Below are positions 1 to 5,945 of a stretch of 17,273 nucleotides of DNA, in pieces. Every line of letters begins with the position of its first letter. Positions within the stretch are counted from its first letter, which is position 1. The translations under genes were made by a program, and so were the position numbers. Under the pieces are notes generated by a model, which was not told the DNA's origin, did not search any database, and worked only from the letters and a program-made list of their open reading frames with translations. This stretch comes from Bacteroidaceae bacterium (GTDB taxonomy: Bacteria; Bacteroidota; Bacteroidia; Bacteroidales; Bacteroidaceae), in assembly GCA_017466965.1 (NCBI GenBank), contig JAFTTD010000382.1:1-17273 (forward strand). Direction: 5' to 3'.

Positions 1-1
1 T

Positions 2-691
2 AATTTTGCATTTAATGAAAAAGGCTACATATCTAAATTTAATTATAATGAAATAGATGAGTATGAAGATAAAAATGGTGAATATGGAAAAGAGGTTGAT
101 AAAGCAAAAGGAAATTATAAATTGTCGTATGATAATGATGGATATTTAGTAAAAATAACAGGAAGTACTTCGTGGGAAGATACTTATCAAGGTGAAACAG
201 AGCGATATCAAGATGAAGAAACTATTACTCAAACTTGGAATAATGGGCTTCTTATGGAATATAAGTATGAGAGTGTGTTAAGTAACGGTGATTATCGTAT
301 ATATATTTTATCTTATGACTACGGTAATAAAATATATCAAAACAAGTATAAACAATATTTTGACATAGATGGAGGGGTTTTAGATATTTTGTTTGGGTGG
401 ATAGGACTTTTGGGAAAAGGTCCAGATTATTTACCAGAAAGTATGACTATTACCGAAATTGAAAAATACGAAGGTGAAGAATATGAAAGTGAAGATACTT
501 ATTCTTTTTCTTATGAATTCAATGAGGATGGAACTATTCACTATATAGATTCAAATTATTATACAGAATTTTATTATACTTATGGCACTTATGAAGACCA
601 GCTTAATATGGATGAGAATGAAACAAAATCTACTCGTTCGGGAAAAAGAGTTAATAGAAATTTCTTGTTCGGAAAGTATTTTATGAGATAA
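2..691 (+). CDS. DUF4595-like lipoprotein family protein, 5' end cut by window edge
   Basis: The reading frame is already open at base 2 and runs to TAA at 689-691, giving 229 residues without a start, so this is the C-terminal part of a longer protein. It aligns along its whole length with the next gene (752-1771), which has a lipoprotein signal; by analogy this copy probably lost its signal peptide to the window edge. Visible features are repeated short beta-like stretches such as LSYDNDGYLVKI, a central GLLGKGPDYLPES segment and a basic C-terminus ending FLFGKYFMR. The pattern of YSYD/FNEDG strands and the LLGKGP segment recall DUF4595-type exported Bacteroidetes proteins, but I recognise this only by general look. 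Function is unknown. The last 122 bp are nearly identical to the end of the neighbour. Confidence 0.75.
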   Translation, partial: NFAFNEKGYISKFNYNEIDEYEDKNGEYGKEVDKAKGNYKLSYDNDGYLVKITGSTSWEDTYQGETERYQDEETITQTWNNGLLMEYKYESVLSNGDYRIYILSYDYGNKIYQNKYKQYFDIDGGVLDILFGWIGLLGKGPDYLPESMTITEIEKYEGEEYESEDTYSFSYEFNEDGTIHYIDSNYYTEFYYTYGTYEDQLNMDENETKSTRSGKRVNRNFLFGKYFMR

Positions 692-693
692 GA
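572..693 (+). repeat. near-identical 3' coding repeat, copy 1
   Basis: Bases 572-693 match 1652-1773 with only two differences (positions 677 and 679 against 1757 and 1759); the first 105 bp are identical. Upstream the two genes differ clearly at both DNA and protein level, so the identity is concentrated in the 3' end. Confidence 0.9.
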
Positions 694-751
694 AATAATA
701 CATAATAACTAAGTCGAAAACAAATTTATAAACAATCTAATCAAAAAAATC

Positions 752-1771
752 ATGAAGTGTTTTAGTTTATTACAGAGATTATCAGTTCTCCTTTTAGTAG
801 GAGCATCTGTTGGTGTTTTTCAGTCTTGTTGCGACTATGAAGACGAAGTTGCCAATATAGGCAATTCATCTGGTATAAAAGTAGGTGAGATAGTTCCGGG
901 AAGCGGAAAAAGAATTTTAGAGGTAGGTGCTAACAAGTATTATTATACTGCAGACGGATTTTTGGATTATGTGATACAGGGAGGATACAGAGGCGTGCGT
1001 TGGGATTTCTCTTCAAATAAAGTTGTAGGTAAATATGAAATAGAAGATGAGGACTCAAAAACTTATAATAAGATAGATGCGAATCTTGCATTTAATGAAA
1101 TGGGCTATTTATCTAAGATGAGTTATGATGAAATTTATGAATATGAAGAAAAATATGGTGATTATGGAAAAGAGGTTGATAAAACAAAAGGAAGTTTTAA
1201 TTTGTCTTATGATAGCGAAGGGCATTTAGTAAAAATTATTGGCAATTCTTCAGAAGAAGATAGTGATGGTATTTTAGAAGGACAAGATATTGTTACTCAA
1301 GTTTGGAGCAATGGACTTCTAATGGAAAATAAGTGGGAAACAGTATATAGTAGTGATGAATCATATATAACAATCACAACTTATGACTATGGTGATAAAA
1401 TGTATATTAACAAGTATAAGCAATATATATTAAATAGTTTAAATGGAGGATGGTTTGATGATATGGGATATATAGGTCTTCTAGGAAAAGGCCCAGAATT
1501 TTTACCAGAAAGTGTTACTATTACAGAAATTAATGTTTATGATGAAAGTGAATATACTTATTCTTATTCTTATTCTTATGAATTCAATGAAGATGGTACT
1601 ATCTATTGTGTGAAAACATATGGTGAGTATGAAGAAGATAATTCTACAGACTATTATACTTATGGCACTTATGAAGACCAGCTTAATATGGATGAGAATG
1701 AAACAAAATCTACTCGTTCGGGAAAAAGAGTTAATAGAAATTTCTTGTTCGGAAAGCACTTTATGAGATAA
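752..1771 (+). CDS. putative lipoprotein, DUF4595-like, tandem paralogue
   Basis: A complete 339-residue protein starting MKCFSLLQRL. Residues 1-25 form a hydrophobic signal ending in VFQSCC, a plausible lipobox with Cys26 or Cys27 as the lipidated residue, so it is predicted to be an envelope lipoprotein. An acidic stretch (DYEDE) follows, as is common in exported Bacteroidetes lipoproteins. The body has repeated short beta-like segments, a GLLGKGPEFLPES segment in the second half, and a Tyr/Ser alternation (YSYSYSY) encoded by a 6-bp microsatellite near 1554-1578. The C-terminus is strongly basic. It lies 60 nt after its paralogue, consistent with tandem duplication and perhaps co-transcription; a hairpin terminator follows at 1799. 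No enzymatic motif is seen and the function is unknown. Assignment to DUF4595 is by resemblance only. Confidence 0.8.
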   Translation: MKCFSLLQRLSVLLLVGASVGVFQSCCDYEDEVANIGNSSGIKVGEIVPGSGKRILEVGANKYYYTADGFLDYVIQGGYRGVRWDFSSNKVVGKYEIEDEDSKTYNKIDANLAFNEMGYLSKMSYDEIYEYEEKYGDYGKEVDKTKGSFNLSYDSEGHLVKIIGNSSEEDSDGILEGQDIVTQVWSNGLLMENKWETVYSSDESYITITTYDYGDKMYINKYKQYILNSLNGGWFDDMGYIGLLGKGPEFLPESVTITEINVYDESEYTYSYSYSYEFNEDGTIYCVKTYGEYEEDNSTDYYTYGTYEDQLNMDENETKSTRSGKRVNRNFLFGKHFMR

Positions 1772-1773
1772 GA
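1652..1773 (+). repeat. near-identical 3' coding repeat, copy 2
   Basis: Partner of 572-693, offset by exactly 1080 bp. It covers the last 40 codons of the second paralogue including the stop, and identity ends just after the stop codon. Confidence 0.9.
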
Positions 1774-1798
1774 TAAAGCGAGTTTATTGTAAAAGGTT

Positions 1799-1856
1799 CC
1801 CATTCGGAAAATGTGTCACTGGCGACATATTTCTGAATGGGATTTTCTGTTTTTAG
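1799..1856 (+). terminator. hairpin terminator after the lipoprotein pair
   Basis: The stem pairs 1799-1817 (CCCATTCGGAAAATGTGTC) with 1824-1841 (GACATATTTCTGAATGGG), with one bulged A, one G-T pair and a 6-nt loop. T-rich sequence follows (ATTTTCTGTTTTT). It sits 28 nt after the stop codon. Confidence 0.8.
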
Positions 1857-1941
1857 TAAGAGTAGGGGAAATATTTATTAAGAGAAGTTTTAAAAGGAGT
1901 TACTTTTTAATTATGAATTCAGAATTATGAATTATGAAAGG

Positions 1942-1977
1942 TGTGTCAGAATGATAGCGTACATTCTTTTTGACACA
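1942..1977. repeat. inverted repeat (hairpin)
   Basis: TGTGTCA at 1942-1948 pairs with TGACACA at 1971-1977, and the inner GAATG pairs with CATTC, leaving a short T-rich internal loop. It lies in the 466-bp gap between the lipoprotein pair and the hydrolase and has no assigned role. Confidence 0.65.
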
Positions 1978-2018
1978 TCTTCATATCATTGGCATACATA
2001 TAAATCTCACTAAATATT

Positions 2019-2106
2019 CAGTGTGCCGCAATTCTATTTCCGGCACACTGTTCGGCAGAATTCAGCGCGCTGGAAACAAAATTTCAGCGCACTGATTTCT
2101 TTCTTA
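2019..2106. repeat. four 22-bp-spaced palindrome-related units
   Basis: Related 10-mers begin at 2019 (CAGTGTGCCG), 2041 (CGGCACACTG), 2063 (CAGCGCGCTG) and 2085 (CAGCGCACTG), each exactly 22 bp after the last. The first two are perfect reverse complements and can form a 10-bp stem with a 12-nt loop. The third is itself a perfect palindrome, and the fourth differs from it by one base. The 12-bp spacers between them are A/T-rich and not conserved. The rest of the 1772-2237 gap holds the two hairpins listed separately and the promoter of the next gene. Confidence 0.8.
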
Positions 2107-2145
2107 ATGTATAGTTAATATGAAAAAATAAGGGTAATGATGTGG

Positions 2146-2173
2146 TTTGTTTGTTTTGAATGATTTATATTTG
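2146..2173 (+). promoter_or_regulatory. candidate Bacteroidetes promoter of the hydrolase gene
   Basis: TATATTTG at 2166-2173 is a perfect match to the TAnnTTTG -7 element, followed by CAATG as is common at Bacteroidetes starts. TTTG motifs lie upstream at 2146, 2150 and 2155; the farthest leaves a 16-nt gap, shorter than the usual 19-21. The implied leader is about 55-60 nt. Confidence 0.5.
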
Positions 2174-2237
2174 CAATGAAAGATGTTTTGATGATTATTA
2201 TAAGTTTCATACGTTCAGTTTGATGGAGTTATAGGAT

Positions 2238-3497
2238 ATGAAGAAGTTTTTTATTATGATTTTGCTTGGCTGTTTGTGTTTGCCAGGTGTTTCGCAAGTG
2301 GCTAATGAAGCACCGGCGCTTATTGGCTCTTGGACTGGAAAATTGAAGGCGGGGACAATGTCGTTGACTTTGGTATTTAACTTTAGTCAGGCTGATGGTT
2401 ATGTGGTTTGCACTTTTGACAGTCCTGACCAGAACGCAAAGGGCATTGGTGTGTATAAGGATTATTTGTCTGAAGATTCTGTGGCTCTTACCATTACTCA
2501 GATAGGTGCTTCGTATCGCGCTCGGCTGAAGGACGGTAAACTTCTGGGTACATTCTCTCAGGGAGGAATGAATTTTCCGCTGACGATGGAAAAGGGTAGT
2601 TATGAGGTGCGCCGTACGCAAACTCCAGCAAAGCCATATCCTTACAAGACTGAGGAAATAGTTTTCCGCAACAGCGCTGATGATGTTTCGCTGGCTGGCA
2701 CTCTTACTTACCCTGTGGGGTATGAAGACATGAAGAGTGTGCCAGTAGTGCTGATGGTTACTGGTAGCGGTCTGCAGAACCGTGATGAGGAGATTTTTGG
2801 CCATAAGCCTTTCCTTGTTATAGCTGATTATTTGGCTCGTAATGGCATTGCGTCCTTGCGTTATGACGACCGTTCATTCGGTGCTTCCACTGGTGGCAAT
2901 AAAGCGGTGAACGAAACTACCACTCTTGATTACAGGCGTGATGCTGAAGCTGGAATCCGATACCTTCGTGGTCTGAAGAAATTCGGTTCTGTGGGTGTCA
3001 TAGGCCATAGTGAAGGCGGTAATATAGCTTTTATGCTTGGAAGCGACAAGGCTGTTGACTTTGTTGTCAGCATGGCCGGTGTGGGTGTAAGGGCTGACAC
3101 TGCGTTTACAGCTCAGTACAACAGGATTATGCAATTGAAAGGACAGTCTGCACGAATCAGCGTGGAGCAATACAGGCAAATCGTCTCATCTACAGGAAAT
3201 GCATGGATGAACTGGTTTGTTGATTATGACCCGGAATCTGACATAAGCGCTATCGCTTGCCCTGTGTTTGCTATTAATGGCGACAAGGACAGCCAAGTCA
3301 TTTCATCGCTGAACCTTGCAGGAATAGAGAGGTCGTTGCCTAAGAACAAAAAATCTGTCATCAAGGAGTATCCGTCTTTGAATCATCTTTTCCAGAATTG
3401 CCAGACAGGTGTTCCGGAAGAATACAATGGCATAGAAGAAACCATTTCCCCCGCAGTTTTGGATGATATAGCGAAGTGGATAAAGGGGGTAAAGTAA
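2238..3497 (+). CDS. secreted alpha/beta hydrolase (serine esterase/peptidase-like)
   Basis: A 419-residue protein with a signal peptide at residues 1-20 (MKKFFIMILL...GVSQ). Residues about 25-120 form a beta-rich N-terminal domain (GSWTGKLKAG...), a layout seen in exported Bacteroidetes hydrolases. The alpha/beta-hydrolase fold fills the rest. The nucleophile elbow is GHSEG with Ser258, the likely acid is Asp351 in NGDKDSQV, and the likely His is His383 in LNHLFQ. A GSG motif near residue 176 may help form the oxyanion hole. It is expected to hydrolyse an ester or amide in the periplasm or outside the cell; the substrate cannot be told. The gene stands alone, with its own promoter-like sequence upstream and a hairpin terminator downstream. 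The ATG at 2238 is chosen because the signal peptide follows directly. Confidence 0.9.
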   Translation: MKKFFIMILLGCLCLPGVSQVANEAPALIGSWTGKLKAGTMSLTLVFNFSQADGYVVCTFDSPDQNAKGIGVYKDYLSEDSVALTITQIGASYRARLKDGKLLGTFSQGGMNFPLTMEKGSYEVRRTQTPAKPYPYKTEEIVFRNSADDVSLAGTLTYPVGYEDMKSVPVVLMVTGSGLQNRDEEIFGHKPFLVIADYLARNGIASLRYDDRSFGASTGGNKAVNETTTLDYRRDAEAGIRYLRGLKKFGSVGVIGHSEGGNIAFMLGSDKAVDFVVSMAGVGVRADTAFTAQYNRIMQLKGQSARISVEQYRQIVSSTGNAWMNWFVDYDPESDISAIACPVFAINGDKDSQVISSLNLAGIERSLPKNKKSVIKEYPSLNHLFQNCQTGVPEEYNGIEETISPAVLDDIAKWIKGVK

Positions 3498-3561
3498 GAC
3501 AAGTTTTCTTCTATGAACGTATATCAATCTTTGTTCGATAAGAAAACAAGTATGACATAAG

Positions 3562-3569
3562 TATATTTG
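3562..3569 (+). promoter_or_regulatory. orphan promoter-like TAnnTTTG box
   Basis: TATATTTG at 3562-3569 followed by CGCCC is a perfect -7 element with no gene downstream. The closest TTTG upstream (3530-3533) is too far for the usual spacing. It sits 39 nt before the hairpin at 3608. Confidence 0.3.
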
Positions 3570-3606
3570 CGCCCTATAAAATTTCATAATCAGCATTATT
3601 GAAGTG

Positions 3607-3652
3607 AAAAAGGTATCTTAGTCGCATAGATTAGCGATTGAGATACCTTTTG
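3607..3652. terminator. bidirectional hairpin terminator between hydrolase and C10 protease
   Basis: AAAAGGTATCT (3608-3618) pairs perfectly with AGATACCTTTT (3641-3651), with an additional inner TCGC/GCGA pairing. Both strands carry T runs at the 3' side of the stem, so it can end the + strand hydrolase transcript and the minus-strand protease transcript. The two genes converge here. Confidence 0.75.
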
Positions 3653-3738
3653 AAAATATAGTAGAATCTGTTTGTTCTTTCAAAATCTTTGTATAATGCT
3701 ACGGGGCAGAGGTGTCGTAGTTTTATTGATTCGTCTCA

Positions 3739-3939
3739 TTAATGAACTAAGATTTTAATTCCATTTATAAGGTATAACCCTTGCGGTAGCTTGCATATTT
3801 CTGTTTGTGAAGGTGTGAGTTTTATTTGTTTTATCATCATACCGCTTACTGTATATATTTTTACTTGGGTAGGTTTTATGGAAGTCAAACTAATACCTCC
3901 ATTAATAGGAGTTATTTGCAGTTCACTTGCTCTTAGTAA
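3739..3939 (-). other. detached T9SS-type C-terminal sorting domain, in frame with the C10 protease
   Basis: Directly after the TAA that ends the protease frame (3940-3942), the same minus-strand frame stays open for 66 codons to a TAA at 3739-3741. The encoded segment contains ELQITPINGGISL, VKIYTVSGMMIKQI, a short spacer, then LPQGLYLINGIKILVH at its end. This order (strand, VxIYxxSG, PxGxYxxNGxK, end of protein) is that of type A T9SS sorting domains in Bacteroidetes. There is no start codon of its own near the stop. The simplest reading is that the full gene is 3739-5496 (about 585 residues) interrupted by one nonsense codon. An artefact in the sequence cannot be excluded. Confidence 0.8.
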
Positions 3940-5496
3940 TTAAATGTCATTTGAATCGTCAAACTCTTCCTTGTTGGTTGTAAAATAATGTCCATCTTCT
4001 GTTGTCAGCATATAAATAGTATGCTCACCGAAAGGTTCATACCATTCATATTTGTCGTTGGGTCTCCAGAAGAAACGGATTTCTCTTATACCTTGTGACA
4101 TTTCAACAGCGTTATTCCATCTAATCCACTGTTCACTGTACCACCAATACCAACCAGGTTTTAAATTATTGTAAGTAATAAGTTCATTTATTTCATCAGA
4201 AATCATCTTGCCATTCTTAAATATTGCATATCCTGTTTGTCCTGAAATGACTTTATCTGTGGTATTTGTCACATATATAGTATATGTTACCTTAGGGGTT
4301 ACAATTGAATTATTTTGTTCTGTAATTTCGATTCTCCCAACATGAGGAATCAACTTATAATCTTTTTCGCTTTCATCCTCTTCTATTGGTTTAATATTGA
4401 TTATAGCCTGCTGATCATAATTGTAGTCAAATCCATTAGGAGTAAGTGCATTGAAATCAAAATATCCATCACACAAACTACCCCATCCCCAATTGATATG
4501 ATAGCGTCCGTCTTGATCTACGCCTGAGCAAATAAAAAAATGTCCTTCTTCACCATTTTTATCGTTACCACAATACAATACAGGTTGTCCTTCTGATAAA
4601 TTTTTATATATCATATTATTCCATGCATCATTAGAATAATAGTTTCTATCAACAAACTGTATTTGTGGTGAATAATCAAAATGTCTCAATAAAGCTGTTA
4701 CAGCGTTATATGTATAAGCAGAAGTACTATTAACACCATAATGAACATTGCAAGCATATCCTACATCTTTCATTAGTTGCGCTACGGCATTGGCTTCTGC
4801 TGTTGTGTAAGAATATGAATAATAACTGTTGCGCATAATATTCCACTGATAATCTTTTTCAAGATTTGTGACAACTTTGGTGCTGTCACCATCGTTGAGT
4901 GTAGCAAAGCATGTACCATGTCCTTTCTTTGGCCATTCGTGGTATTTCATTAATTGAGCAACGGCTGTTGCAACACAACCCGTATAAGTTGATTTTCCGT
5001 TTATTTTCGGACAGTATTTGTTGTATGGATGTGTTTGGTTCCATGTTGTTCGTATTAAAGGGGAAATAGGTATAACATCTTCTTCATATTGAGTCTTAGG
5101 TTTACCTGTTCCTTTCCATATTTGTTGTATGTATTGGCTATATGATGACAGGTATTTGGCTAATGCTGTTGGTATATCATGACTTAAGAACTTGGAAGAT
5201 GAAGAATACCCAACAATGGGTGTTACTTCGTCATCACCTGCAACAATAACAAAGCCAATAGAATCAGTAGGAGAAAAGACATAAAACTCTGATGATTTAT
5301 GTTTATTCCTTGTTTTTATAGGTGATTCATAAACTAGCATCATTTTATTATTGGATGCCTTAATTGTTTTTTTTGTTTTAGATATAGTATTAAAAAAATT
5401 TTCGGCAGTTTTTCTTCCTGTTTCAACATCTATAGGTTTAGCTAATGTTGTTAAGGCTATACCAAATGAAAAAAATGTAAAAAATAATCTATTCAT
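3940..5496 (-). CDS. secreted C10-family cysteine protease (streptopain/interpain-like), lacking its sorting domain
   Basis: A 518-residue protein with a signal peptide (MNRLFFTFFSFGIALTTLAK), then a propeptide of the Spi type (roughly residues 20-140, with FVIVAGDDEVTPIVGYS). The C10 catalytic domain has the nucleophile Cys174 in YTGCVATAVAQ, His319 in EEGHFFICSG and the HINWGWGS motif at 333-340. A beta-rich domain follows from about residue 375. Family members are secreted zymogens that mature by removing the propeptide and degrade host or dietary proteins. In T9SS organisms they usually carry a C-terminal sorting domain; here that domain is present but lies behind an in-frame TAA (3940-3942). 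As read, the protein could reach the periplasm by its signal peptide but would lack the signal for outer-membrane export. The gene stands alone, with about 400 bp of A/T-rich upstream DNA. Confidence 0.92.
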   Translation of the reverse strand: MNRLFFTFFSFGIALTTLAKPIDVETGRKTAENFFNTISKTKKTIKASNNKMMLVYESPIKTRNKHKSSEFYVFSPTDSIGFVIVAGDDEVTPIVGYSSSSKFLSHDIPTALAKYLSSYSQYIQQIWKGTGKPKTQYEEDVIPISPLIRTTWNQTHPYNKYCPKINGKSTYTGCVATAVAQLMKYHEWPKKGHGTCFATLNDGDSTKVVTNLEKDYQWNIMRNSYYSYSYTTAEANAVAQLMKDVGYACNVHYGVNSTSAYTYNAVTALLRHFDYSPQIQFVDRNYYSNDAWNNMIYKNLSEGQPVLYCGNDKNGEEGHFFICSGVDQDGRYHINWGWGSLCDGYFDFNALTPNGFDYNYDQQAIINIKPIEEDESEKDYKLIPHVGRIEITEQNNSIVTPKVTYTIYVTNTTDKVISGQTGYAIFKNGKMISDEINELITYNNLKPGWYWWYSEQWIRWNNAVEMSQGIREIRFFWRPNDKYEWYEPFGEHTIYMLTTEDGHYFTTNKEEFDDSNDI

Positions 5497-5697
5497 GGCT
5501 GTGATTTCTAATTTTAATTGTTTTATAAAGTTTAATAAATAGAGTGTTTTTTATAATCAATTCGTTATACCGAAAGAGTAGTCAACAAGAATTAAGATTA
5601 ATATATAACTCAATGAATAAATAAAAAGTTTTGACAAAATACTTCTTCCCAAATAATGTCATTGCGAAGATAATTATTTTTCTTTAGATATCAATTA

Positions 5698-5880
5698 TTA
5701 AATATAACAAAATAATTTCCAAATCTCATTAGAATTCAAATGGCAGTGGTTATGATTGTAAATTGCTGAATATAACTTGTTTGAAAATCCAAATTTATGG
5801 CGGTTATTAGAAGTCCAATAGTATCCTGTTATAGCACTTAATGGCTGATTTGAAATAAACAGAAGAGGAGATGTGTCTTT
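5698..5880 (-). other. possible decayed coding remnant in the 5497-5945 gap
   Basis: The minus strand has a 60-codon open frame without a start codon, containing GYYWTSNNRHKFGFSN and ending at TAA 5698-5700. The GYYWTS phrase resembles the C-terminal part of some exported Bacteroidetes domains (FISUMP-like), but nothing else supports a family. The remainder of the gap is A/T-rich; apart from the terminator at 5863-5899 I see nothing in it. Confidence 0.15.
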
Positions 5881-5899
5881 TTATTACACATCTCCTCTT
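5863..5899 (-). terminator. perfect 14-bp hairpin after the RNA methyltransferase gene
   Basis: AAGAGGAGATGTGT (5863-5876) and ACACATCTCCTCTT (5886-5899) are perfect reverse complements with a 9-nt loop. It lies 46 nt after the stop of the minus-strand methyltransferase gene. There is no long T run after it on that strand, so termination may be moderate. Confidence 0.7.
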
Positions 5900-5945
5900 A
5901 GTAATTCTATTCAAATTTGCAGATTTTCAGTTCTGCTCATTTGTT

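Noticed and set aside
1502..1759. Minus-strand open frame inside the second lipoprotein gene
   Set aside because: It is antisense to a gene supported by its paralogue, and its Ile/Phe-rich product is typical of A/T-rich antisense reading.
2019..2106. CRISPR array
   Set aside because: The repeats are 10 bp with 12-bp spacers, partly inverted relative to each other, and no cas gene is present.
2229..2804. A 191-codon open frame antisense to the hydrolase
   Set aside because: The hydrolase has a signal peptide, nucleophile elbow and full-length fold; the antisense product has none of these.
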